From Brachybacterium massiliense (GTDB lineage Bacteria; Actinomycetota; Actinomycetes; Actinomycetales; Dermabacteraceae): 64,000 bases of DNA. Position numbers and translations under genes: made by a program. The notes below the pieces were generated by a model. That model saw nothing but the letters and a program-made list of their open reading frames with translations, was not told the DNA's origin and did no database searches. The stretch spans positions 1 through 64,000 of the forward strand of contig NZ_FXXB01000007.1 in NCBI RefSeq assembly GCF_900184245.1. The letters run 5' to 3'. Below, piece by piece: positions 44,260 through 52,452 of the stretch (position 1 is its first letter; every line of letters begins with the position of its first letter).

Positions 44260-45108
44260 TCAGACCAGGGTGGTGCCGTCGGCGACGAGCTGCGCCGGCC
44301 CGGTGAGGGTGACCTCCCCGTCAGGCGTCCAGCCCACCTGCAGACGGCCGCCGGGCACATCGACCGTCCACGGCTGACCGGAGTCGTCGCCGGCGCGCTG
44401 GGCTGCGGCGACGGCGACGGCCGCGACGCCCGTCCCGCAGGAGCGGGTCTCCCCCACGCCGCGCTCGTGGACCCGCATCGCCACATGGCGCGGCCCGCGC
44501 TCGCCGACCAGCTCGATGTTCGCGCCGCCGACGGGCTCCGGGTCGAGGGCGGGGCGGCGGGTGAGGTCGAGCTCCTCGAGCGCGATATCGCCGGGGAGGA
44601 AGGCGACCGCGTGCGGATTGCCCATGTCCACATCGGTCACCTCGAGGCGCTGCCCGGCGATGCGCACGGTGCGCAGGCCGTGCTCGCTGCGGGCGGTGCC
44701 CATGCCCACACGCACGCTCCAGGGCTCTCCTGCTGTGCCGGGCTCGGCGAGGATCTCGACGGTGCGCACCCCGGCGCGGGTGAGGACCTCGAAGCGATCC
44801 TCGGCGACGTGACCTGCGCGGCGCAGGTGCGCGGCCAGCACCCGCACCCCGTTGCCGCACATCTCCGCGATCGAGCCGTCGGCGTTGCGGTAGTCCATGA
44901 ACCATTCGGGGGCCTCGGCGCCCGCGTCGATCCCGGCGCATCGGGAGCGGACCGCGCGGATCACCCCGTCTCCGCCGATCCCCGCGCGGCGGTCGGCGAG
45001 CGCCGCGACCGTGGCGGCATCCAGTGCCAGGGCACCGTCAGGGTCATCGAGCACCACGAAGTCGTTCTCGGTGCCGTGGCCCTTGGTGAAGTCGATGCGC
45101 GCGTCCAT
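44260..45108 (-). CDS. dapF: Diaminopimelate epimerase
   Basis: Converts LL- to meso-diaminopimelate; 282 residues. Both catalytic cysteines are present, C84 in AEMCGNGVRV and the second in TRSCGTGVAAVAVA, with KGHGTENDFVVLDD at the N-terminus. The ATG lies six bases after TAGGCT, which overlaps the miaA stop region; miaA ends nine bases upstream. Supplies the substrate for MurE. Confidence 0.96.
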   Translation of the reverse strand: MDARIDFTKGHGTENDFVVLDDPDGALALDAATVAALADRRAGIGGDGVIRAVRSRCAGIDAGAEAPEWFMDYRNADGSIAEMCGNGVRVLAAHLRRAGHVAEDRFEVLTRAGVRTVEILAEPGTAGEPWSVRVGMGTARSEHGLRTVRIAGQRLEVTDVDMGNPHAVAFLPGDIALEELDLTRRPALDPEPVGGANIELVGERGPRHVAMRVHERGVGETRSCGTGVAAVAVAAAQRAGDDSGQPWTVDVPGGRLQVGWTPDGEVTLTGPAQLVADGTTLV

Positions 45109-45114
45109 CCTCCG

Positions 45115-45120
45115 AGCCTA
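45115..45120 (-). promoter_or_regulatory. -10 element before dapF
   Basis: TAGGCT on the minus strand, six bases before the dapF ATG and overlapping the miaA stop codon; it may start dapF separately from miaA. Confidence 0.4.
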
Positions 45121-46098
45121 CGACCAGCGGCCCGGCGACGGTGCGAGGCTCTGCCGGATCCGTTCCAGGGCGTGGTCGAGCAGATCCGGTCCGCTCCCCG
45201 CGTCGAGCCATTGCACGCGCTGGTCGCGGCGGAACCAGGTGTCCTGCTTGCGCACCAGGCGCCGGGTGCCGACGATCGTCGCCTCGATCGCCCGCTCGCA
45301 GCTCATGGTGCCGTCGAGCACGGCCAGACCCTGCTCGTAGCCGATCGCTCGGCGGGCGGTGAGGCCGCTGTCGAGTCCTTCCGCCCGCAGAGCGCGGATC
45401 TCCTCGAGCAGTCCCGCCTCGACCATCCGGTGCACACGCAGCGCGATGCGGTCGTGGAGCTCGGCGCGGTCCCGCCGCAGTCCCAGCTGCACGGTCGTGG
45501 GATCGAGGTGGACGGGGCGGGGCAGGAAGGCGGCGTAGGGGCGGCCGGTGAGCTCGCCCACCTCGAGCGCTCGCACGATGCGGCGGGAGTCGTGCTGTCC
45601 GATCGTGGCGGCGGCCTCGGGGTCGGAGGCGGCGAGCTCGCGGTGGAGGGCCTCGGGGCCCTGCTCGTCGATCCGCTGCTCGTAGCGGGAGCGCACCGCC
45701 GGGTCGGTGGGCGGGAACTCGATGTCGTCCAGCGCGGCGCGGACGTACAGCCCGGATCCTCCCACCAGGATCGGCACTCGGCCGCGGGCCCGGATCTCGG
45801 CGATCGCCGCGCGCGAGGCGCTCTGGTAGGTCGAGACGCTCGCCTCCTCGGTGACGTCCAGGACGTCGAGCAGGTGATGTGGGATCCCTCGCCGTTCCTG
45901 CGCGGTGACCTTCGCGGTGCCGATGTCCATCCCGCGGTAGAGCTGGAGCGCATCGGCGTTGACGACCTCGCCGTCGAGCCGCTCGGCGAGCGCGATCGCC
46001 AGATCGGATTTGCCCGTCGTGGTGCCGCCCACCACAGCGATCAGGGGTGTGCGGGAGGGCTCCTGGGAGGACTCCGACGGAGCGGCGGCGGCATTCAT
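45118..46098 (-). CDS. miaA: tRNA dimethylallyltransferase
   Basis: Adds the isopentenyl group to A37 of tRNAs reading UNN codons; 326 residues. The P-loop is VVGGTTTGKSDLAI, followed by NADALQLYRGMDIGTAK, PHHLLDVLDV and SGLYVRAALDDIEF. The ATG at 46098 lies seven bases after TACAGT. MiaB, the next enzyme acting on the same base, is encoded 0.7 kb away. Confidence 0.96.
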   Translation of the reverse strand: MNAAAAPSESSQEPSRTPLIAVVGGTTTGKSDLAIALAERLDGEVVNADALQLYRGMDIGTAKVTAQERRGIPHHLLDVLDVTEEASVSTYQSASRAAIAEIRARGRVPILVGGSGLYVRAALDDIEFPPTDPAVRSRYEQRIDEQGPEALHRELAASDPEAAATIGQHDSRRIVRALEVGELTGRPYAAFLPRPVHLDPTTVQLGLRRDRAELHDRIALRVHRMVEAGLLEEIRALRAEGLDSGLTARRAIGYEQGLAVLDGTMSCERAIEATIVGTRRLVRKQDTWFRRDQRVQWLDAGSGPDLLDHALERIRQSLAPSPGRWS

Positions 46099-46105
46099 GG
46101 CACGC

Positions 46106-46111
46106 ACTGTA
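46106..46111 (-). promoter_or_regulatory. -10 element, leaderless miaA
   Basis: TACAGT on the minus strand, seven bases before the ATG at 46098. Confidence 0.45.
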
Positions 46112-46162
46112 ATCGGGCGGGGCGCATGAAGGTCAGCGGGATCACGACGAACGGACGGGCCG

Positions 46163-46185
46163 TTGTCGGGCAGAGGGAGTAGGGT
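46163..46185 (+). promoter_or_regulatory. RecA-NDp/PafBC-like promoter before ybjN-type gene
   Basis: TTGTCGGGC (46163-46171), exactly 8 bp, then TAGGGT (46180-46185). The LexA-independent damage promoter of actinobacteria is TTGTCRGTG-N8-TAGGGT; this site matches all but two positions of the upstream element, the spacing and the whole -10. Confidence 0.6.
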
Positions 46186-46190
46186 GATCG

Positions 46191-46211
46191 GCGATCCGCA
46201 CCGCGGATCGC
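46191..46211 (+). promoter_or_regulatory. 5'-end hairpin of the YbjN message
   Basis: GCGATCCGC (46191-46199) and GCGGATCGC (46203-46211) form a perfect 9-bp stem with a 3-nt loop. It starts about 6 bases after the -10, so it would be the very 5' end of the transcript. Confidence 0.55.
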
Positions 46212-46244
46212 TCCGATCCCTACGTCGAACTCTTGAGGTTGGAA

Positions 46245-46736
46245 GTGACTGCACCTAACGAGTCCCCTGTTCAGTCGGACAAGGACTCTGCTGTTGGTCT
46301 GGCTCCCCTGTCCCTGGAACGGGTCGAGGAGAGCCTCACCCGTCATGGCTATGCCTTCGTCGAGGACGATGCGCACCCCGACATCGTGCGGGCTCGCTTC
46401 GATGACTACCGCTTCCAGTTCATGATCTCCGGCGACGAGCACGGCGTGCTGCAGACCCGCGGTCGCTGGAGCCACTCGGTGGACGTCTCCCGCAAGGTCG
46501 AGATGGTCAAGCTCTGCAATGAGTGGAACATGAACCGGATCTGGCCCAAGGTCTATGTGCGGCGCGAGTCCGAGGGCCTGCTCGGCCTGTACGGCGAGCT
46601 CGCTGCGGACTTCCGCGCAGGGGCGCTGGACTCCCAGATCGACAACGCCATCAAGTGCGGGCTGAGCACTGTGATCGCGTTCTTCCACAGCCTTGAGGAG
46701 CGGCTCGGTCCCGAGCTGGACGACCTCGACAGCTGA
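46245..46736 (+). CDS. YbjN domain protein
   Basis: A 163-residue actinobacterial YbjN-family protein with a type III secretion chaperone-like fold: LSLERVEESLTRHGYAFVED, HGVLQTRGRWSH and NEWNMNRIWPKVYVR. Function unknown; members are linked to stress tolerance. The GTG at 46245 follows GAGGTTGGA; a TTG at 46233 would add four residues and is less likely. A RecA-NDp/PafBC-like promoter and 5' hairpin precede it, and a strong terminator follows. Confidence 0.85.
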   Translation: MTAPNESPVQSDKDSAVGLAPLSLERVEESLTRHGYAFVEDDAHPDIVRARFDDYRFQFMISGDEHGVLQTRGRWSHSVDVSRKVEMVKLCNEWNMNRIWPKVYVRRESEGLLGLYGELAADFRAGALDSQIDNAIKCGLSTVIAFFHSLEERLGPELDDLDS

Positions 46737-46763
46737 GCATCACCGGGCCTCGGCCCGGACATG

Positions 46764-46803
46764 GCGGCGGCCGGCACCGAACAGGTGCCGGCCGCCGCTT
46801 TTG
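46764..46803. terminator. Rho-independent terminator, ybjN-type gene and miaB
   Basis: A 15-bp perfect stem (46764-46778 and 46784-46798), loop GAACA, followed by TTTTG on the plus strand. The strongest canonical terminator in the window; miaB ends eight bases away on the other strand and probably shares it. Confidence 0.88.
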
Positions 46804-46810
46804 TGGAGGC

Positions 46811-48397
46811 TCAGGGGCGCCGCAGGCTCGGCATCCCGAGGGTGACCGGACCGCTGGGGGCGCCGCCGCCCGTGCCGCAGGAGCCGCCGGCGTCGATCCC
46901 CTGCACACCGGCCTCCCAGGCATCCCCGGAACGGGTGCGGCGCACGGAGAACGCCTCGGGGCGCTCCGCCTCCAGGGCGCTGTCGGCGACCAGGTAGAAC
47001 GGCGCGGCGTGCGTGACGGTCGCGGTGACCATGTCCCCGGGGCGGGGGCGAGCGGACTCGGGCAGCCCCTCGGGCAGGGAGAAGTGCACCAGGCGATGGT
47101 CGCGCGAGCGGCCGGACAGGCGCCGGGTCTCGCCCTCGCCCCTGCCCTCCCCCTCGGCGACGAGGATCTCGACGGCACGGCCCTCGATCTTCCGGTTCTC
47201 CTCGTGGGAGATGCGGTCCTGCAGCGCGGTCAGCCGCTCGAAGCGCTCCTGCACCACCTGCTTGGGGATCTGGTCCTCCATCGTGGCCGCGGGGGTGCCG
47301 GGGCGGATGGAGTACTGGAAGGTGAAGGCGCTCGAGAAGCGGGAGGCCTCGACCACCTCGAGGGTGCGCTGGAAATCCTCCTCGGTCTCGCCGGGGAAGC
47401 CGACGATGATGTCGGTGGTGATCGCCGCCTCGGGGATCCGTGCGCGCACCTTGTCGAGGATGCCGAGGAACTTCTTGGAACGGTACGAGCGCTTCATGCG
47501 GCGCAGCACGTCATCGGAGCCGGACTGCAAGGGCATGTGCAGCTGGGGCATGACGTTCGGCGTCTCGGCCATCGCCTCGATCACGTCATCGGTGAACATC
47601 GCCGGGTGCGGGGAGGTGAAGCGCACCCTCTCGAGGCCCTCGATGTCGCCGCAGGCGCGCAGCAGCTTGGCGAAGGCGCCGCGGTCCCCGAACTCGACGC
47701 CGTAGGAGTTCACGTTCTGGCCCAGCAGGGTCACCTCGACCGCTCCCGAGTCCACCACGTCGCGCACCTCGGCCAGCACGTCCCCGGGCCGGCGGTCCTT
47801 CTCCTTGCCCCGCAGAGAGGGGACGATGCAGAAGGTGCAGGTGTTGTTGCATCCCACGGAGATCGAGACCCACGCCGAGTGCGCGGACTCGCGACGCGTG
47901 GGGAGGGTGGAGGGGAACACCTCGAGGGACTCGAGGATCTCGACCTGCGCCTCGGCGTTGTGGCGGGCCCGCTCCAGCAGCACCGGCAGGGAGCCGATGT
48001 TGTGGGTGCCGAAGACGACGTCGACCCAGGGGGCGCGCTCGACGATCGCCGCGCGGTCCTTCTGGGCGAGGCATCCGCCGACGGCGATCTGCATGCCGGG
48101 GTTCGCGTCCTTGCCGGGCCGCAGCGAGCCCAGGGTGCCGTAGAGCTTCTTGTCGGCGTTCTCGCGCACGGCGCAGGTGTTGAACACGACGATGTCGACC
48201 TCGCCGCGGCGCGGGTCCGCATCCTCGGCCGCCGGGACGTAGCCGGAGCTCTCGAGCATGCCGGTGAGGCGCTCGGAGTCGTGGACGTTCATCTGGCAGC
48301 CGAAGGTGCGCACCTGATAGGTGGCGCGCGGCACCGCCGCCTCCTCGGCGCCTGCGGGGTGCGGGTCGGTGATCGCGGTGGAGATGCTCAGGGACAT
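46811..48397 (-). CDS. miaB: tRNA methylthiotransferase MiaB
   Basis: Radical SAM enzyme of 528 residues that adds the 2-methylthio group to i6A37. The N-terminal UPF0004 domain carries three cluster cysteines ([34 protein letters not shown]); the radical SAM motif is [12 protein letters not shown]; a C-terminal TRAM domain follows, ending in a Gly/Pro-rich tail. An ATG after GGAGGCACT is the start. RecX lies 41 bases upstream. Confidence 0.96.
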   Translation of the reverse strand: MSLSISTAITDPHPAGAEEAAVPRATYQVRTFGCQMNVHDSERLTGMLESSGYVPAAEDADPRRGEVDIVVFNTCAVRENADKKLYGTLGSLRPGKDANPGMQIAVGGCLAQKDRAAIVERAPWVDVVFGTHNIGSLPVLLERARHNAEAQVEILESLEVFPSTLPTRRESAHSAWVSISVGCNNTCTFCIVPSLRGKEKDRRPGDVLAEVRDVVDSGAVEVTLLGQNVNSYGVEFGDRGAFAKLLRACGDIEGLERVRFTSPHPAMFTDDVIEAMAETPNVMPQLHMPLQSGSDDVLRRMKRSYRSKKFLGILDKVRARIPEAAITTDIIVGFPGETEEDFQRTLEVVEASRFSSAFTFQYSIRPGTPAATMEDQIPKQVVQERFERLTALQDRISHEENRKIEGRAVEILVAEGEGRGEGETRRLSGRSRDHRLVHFSLPEGLPESARPRPGDMVTATVTHAAPFYLVADSALEAERPEAFSVRRTRSGDAWEAGVQGIDAGGSCGTGGGAPSGPVTLGMPSLRRP

Positions 48398-48438
48398 AGT
48401 GCCTCCAGGATACGGCGCACGGCGGCGCCGGGCGCGGC

Positions 48439-49104
48439 TCAGCCCGAGTGACCCTGGGCAGCGGCGCGCAGCTCCGCGGAGATCACACGGACCGCGAGGT
48501 CACCGGGGTATCCCTTGCGGGTCAGCAGGGTGTCGAGGCGCCGCGAGAGGCGGCGCCGGTGGGTGCCGTCGCGCTCGCTGCGCAGCTGCTCGCGATCGCG
48601 GTGCCCGATCCGGGAGCGCACCAAGTCGCGGCAGCGCTCCTCCTCGCCGTCGTCGTCATGTGCACTATCGAGGGCGTCCTCGATCAGGCGCGGGGCCACC
48701 TGCTTCGCCTCGAGCTCGCGGCGCAGCGCCTTGTCCCCCAGCGCACGCAGCTCGCGCCGCTGCTGGACCCAGTCGTGCGCGAAGGCCGCATCGTCGATCA
48801 GCCCTGCACGGTCGATGCGGGCAATCACCTCGTGGGCGATATCGGCGGGGACCTCGCGCCGGTGGAGCCGCTCTCGCATCTCCCCTGCGGTGCGGCGACG
48901 GGTGGACAGCAGCCGCATCAGGTAGCGGCACTCGCGCACCACTGCCTTCTCCTTCTCGGCGGCTTCGGGATCCGGGGCGGTGCGGGGCCGCTCGAGGATC
49001 TCCTGCGTGCGGGCGGCGAGCCGTGCGCGGGCTCCGAGAGGGGCTGGATGATCGGCGGCGCCGACGACCTGGTCGTCGGCGCCGCCTGTGTGCTCAGGTG
49101 CCAT
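48439..49104 (-). CDS. recX: RecA regulator RecX
   Basis: A 221-residue modulator that inhibits RecA filaments. Three-helix repeats typical of RecX are seen: [39 protein letters not shown] and [14 protein letters not shown]. It starts three bases after the recA stop, so it is co-transcribed and SOS-induced with recA. An N-terminal extension of ~60 residues is poorly conserved. Confidence 0.93.
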   Translation of the reverse strand: MAPEHTGGADDQVVGAADHPAPLGARARLAARTQEILERPRTAPDPEAAEKEKAVVRECRYLMRLLSTRRRTAGEMRERLHRREVPADIAHEVIARIDRAGLIDDAAFAHDWVQQRRELRALGDKALRRELEAKQVAPRLIEDALDSAHDDDGEEERCRDLVRSRIGHRDREQLRSERDGTHRRRLSRRLDTLLTRKGYPGDLAVRVISAELRAAAQGHSG

Positions 49105-49107
49105 CGA

Positions 49108-50241
<1,134 letters not shown>

Positions 50242-50408
50242 GAGCTTGTTCCTTCCTGAGGGCCGGGAGTGCCGACGCGATGACCATTGCGGCCACAGTA
50301 GGCGCCGCCCCCGACATTCCGAGACCGCCCCGTCCGCCTGTGGATCAGGAGGCTCTGGGGAGGAGAGATCGGTACGTGGAGTTGATGCTGGCAGGACCGT
50401 CGCAGCAC

Positions 50409-50429
50409 ACGATACCGAACAGACGTTCG
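50409..50429 (-). promoter_or_regulatory. recA SOS box and -10 element
   Basis: CGAACAGACGTTCG (50416-50429) is a perfect CGAAC-N4-GTTCG dyad. On the minus strand a TATCGT -10 (50414-50409) begins two bases further on, so LexA would cover the spacer of the recA promoter. The leader is about 160 nt. Confidence 0.8.
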
Positions 50430-50533
50430 AACGTCGCATCGCTCGTGGGCGTGTCGCGCCGTGTCGTGCGCGGCAGGCCGGCGGCGCAGGCGGGCGAGGC
50501 AGGCCGCGGCGCACCGCGGGCCGGCTCCGGCGC

Positions 50534-50758
50534 TCAGCGGTGTCGCTGCGCGGGCGGGATCTCCCAGCGGGAGGACTCGGGCACGTCCATCGCGTCGCAC
50601 AGCGCGGTCCACACCGAGCGCACGGCGACCCCGTGCTCGAGGGCCTGCTCGGCGGTCATGCCACCGACGTCCTCGAGCACGAGGTCGTGGGTGTAGGTGC
50701 GGGAGAGGGCGGGGCCGAACACGTGGTCGGCCAGCTCCCTGAACTCGCTGCGCCGCAC
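50534..50758 (-). CDS. DUF3046 protein
   Basis: A 74-residue DUF3046 protein, a small actinobacterial family normally encoded upstream of recA. Family features: [34 protein letters not shown] and [17 protein letters not shown]. Function unknown. The GTG start is one base after the clgR stop. Confidence 0.92.
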   Translation of the reverse strand: MRRSEFRELADHVFGPALSRTYTHDLVLEDVGGMTAEQALEHGVAVRSVWTALCDAMDVPESSRWEIPPAQRHR

Positions 50759-50759
50759 C

Positions 50760-51065
50760 TCAGCGGGCGCCGACCAGCGGCTTCGCGTCGTCGGCGAGGC
50801 CCTCCGGGACCGTGTCCGGGATCGTCACCTGCTCGGCGATCGCGATCCTGTCGGACACTTCGCGCAGCACGAAGGACAGCGGGAGGCCGAGGGCGTCGGT
50901 CACCGAGACCAGCAGCTCGCTGGAGGCCTCCTTCTGGCCGCGCTCGATCTCGCTGAGGTAGCCCAGCGACACTCGGGCGTCGGAGGACACCTGCCGCAGC
51001 GTGCGGCCCTGGGACCGGCGCGCGTCGCGCAGCACCTCGCCCAGCTCCTGGCGGAACAGGATCAT
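50760..51065 (-). CDS. clgR: XRE-family regulator ClgR
   Basis: A 101-residue helix-turn-helix activator of clp protease and related stress genes in actinobacteria. The HTH reads [20 protein letters not shown] followed by the recognition helix [20 protein letters not shown], with the conserved [14 protein letters not shown] after it. It ends in Val-Gly-Ala-Arg rather than the Ala-Ala tail that makes some ClgR proteins Clp substrates. The ATG follows AGGAGGCAGG. Order pgsA-cinA-clgR-DUF3046-recA is conserved. Confidence 0.9.
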   Translation of the reverse strand: MILFRQELGEVLRDARRSQGRTLRQVSSDARVSLGYLSEIERGQKEASSELLVSVTDALGLPLSFVLREVSDRIAIAEQVTIPDTVPEGLADDAKPLVGAR

Positions 51066-51273
51066 GGACCTGCCTCCTTTCCTCTGACTGTCGGTGGACG
51101 TGGAATGCACATCGGGGATGCGGAAGGTCGAAGTCATCACGGATGGTGCAACGCCGCGTCCCTCGAGAGTGTTCCCCAGAGTGTAGTGGGCCACCCCGCG
51201 AATTCCCTGGAGAGTGTGCATGACGGACCGCTGGGGAGGAGCAGAGCGTCTCCTGGGCTGTGATCTGGGCGGA

Positions 51274-51780
51274 CTACCTCTCCTCGAGCGCCTTGCCCAG
51301 GAGCGAGAGCGCGGCCTCGACGCTCTGGGCCCGGATGCGGGCCCTTCCGCCGCTGAGACGGACCTCACGGGTCAGGCCCGGTCCGTCACGGCGGGCGAGA
51401 GCGAGATGCACGGTGCCCTCCGGGATTCCCCGCTCGTCGGGCCCCGGACCGGCCACGCCGGTGGTGGCCACTGCCAGGTCAGCGTCGTACAGCGCGAGCG
51501 CACCGGCCGCCATCGCGGTCGCCACCTCGGCGGTGACGGCACCGGTGGCCTCGAGCAGAGCCGCGTCGACGCCGAGCACCCTGGTCTTCGCCTGGTACGA
51601 GTAGCAGGCCGCTCCCCCGGCGATCACCGCGCTCGCCCCGGGCACGTCCACCAGGCGCGCCACCACGGCGCCGCCGGTGAGCGACTCGGCCGTCGCGAGC
51701 TTCCATCCGCGCTCCGCCGCGCGGGAGATGATGCGCGCCGGATCGACCGCGTGGTCGGAGGCGTCGCGGTGCCCGGACAC
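51274..51780 (-). CDS. CinA-type nicotinamide-nucleotide amidase
   Basis: A 168-residue stand-alone C-terminal CinA domain (PncC), which deamidates nicotinamide mononucleotide. Signatures: [20 protein letters not shown] with the catalytic Ser region, [17 protein letters not shown], and [20 protein letters not shown]. The large N-terminal CinA domain is absent, as in other actinobacteria. The GTG start lies five bases after the pgsA stop. Confidence 0.92.
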   Translation of the reverse strand: MSGHRDASDHAVDPARIISRAAERGWKLATAESLTGGAVVARLVDVPGASAVIAGGAACYSYQAKTRVLGVDAALLEATGAVTAEVATAMAAGALALYDADLAVATTGVAGPGPDERGIPEGTVHLALARRDGPGLTREVRLSGGRARIRAQSVEAALSLLGKALEER

Positions 51781-51785
51781 GATGC

Positions 51786-52376
51786 TCAGGCGCCCGGGGC
51801 CAGGGCCTCACGGCGCAGCCGCAGGCCGTCCTTGAGGTTGACCAGTCCGGACCACACCGTCAGCACCACCGCGAGAGCCACCAGGGCCAGGCCGATCCAG
51901 CGCGCCGGCTCCCACCACAGCTCGAAGGGGATCAGGCAGAAGGTGATGGCGATGGTCTGGACCATGGTCTTCGCCTTGCCCGCCATGTTCGCCGGCAGCG
52001 CCCCGTACTTCAGGATGGTGAAGCGCATCAGGGTGATGCCGAACTCGCGCACCAGGATCAGCACCGTCATCCACCACGGGACGTAGTCCCACACCGAGAG
52101 CATGATCAGCGCGGCGCCGGTCATCGCCTTATCGGCGATGGGGTCCATGATCTTGCCGAAGTCCGTGATCAGGTTCCGGGAGCGGGCCAGGTGCCCGTCC
52201 AGCAGGTCGGTGATCATCGCCAGCACGAACACCGCGGTGACCACCAGTCGTCCCGGCACCGAGTCCGGGTAGAGGATCGCGAGCACCACCAGCAGCGGCA
52301 CCATCGCGCACCTCACCATGGTGAGGATGTTGGCGATGTTCCAGAGCGGGACCTCGTCGGTGCGCGGTGCGGTCAT
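51786..52376 (-). CDS. pgsA: Phosphatidylglycerophosphate synthase
   Basis: CDP-alcohol phosphatidyltransferase of 196 residues with about six membrane segments; makes phosphatidylglycerol phosphate from CDP-diacylglycerol and glycerol 3-phosphate. The full D-x2-D-G-x2-A-R-x8-G-x3-D-x3-D motif is read between DLLDGHLARS and KIMDPIADK. The ATG at 52376 begins the conserved fold. A 76-bp gap separates it from ftsK upstream. Confidence 0.92.
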   Translation of the reverse strand: MTAPRTDEVPLWNIANILTMVRCAMVPLLVVLAILYPDSVPGRLVVTAVFVLAMITDLLDGHLARSRNLITDFGKIMDPIADKAMTGAALIMLSVWDYVPWWMTVLILVREFGITLMRFTILKYGALPANMAGKAKTMVQTIAITFCLIPFELWWEPARWIGLALVALAVVLTVWSGLVNLKDGLRLRREALAPGA

Positions 52377-52452
52377 CGGGGCTCCTGGGCAGTGGGCTGG
52401 TCCGCATCGGCGATGAGGACGGGGACGGTCGGGACGGGAGGAGGGGAGGTGC

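Noticed and set aside
51066-51273. Short AGAGTGT repeats and a possible ClgR operator upstream of clgR
   Set aside because: Spacing is irregular and no convincing CGC-N-GCG dyad was found; nothing firm can be claimed for this 208-bp gap.
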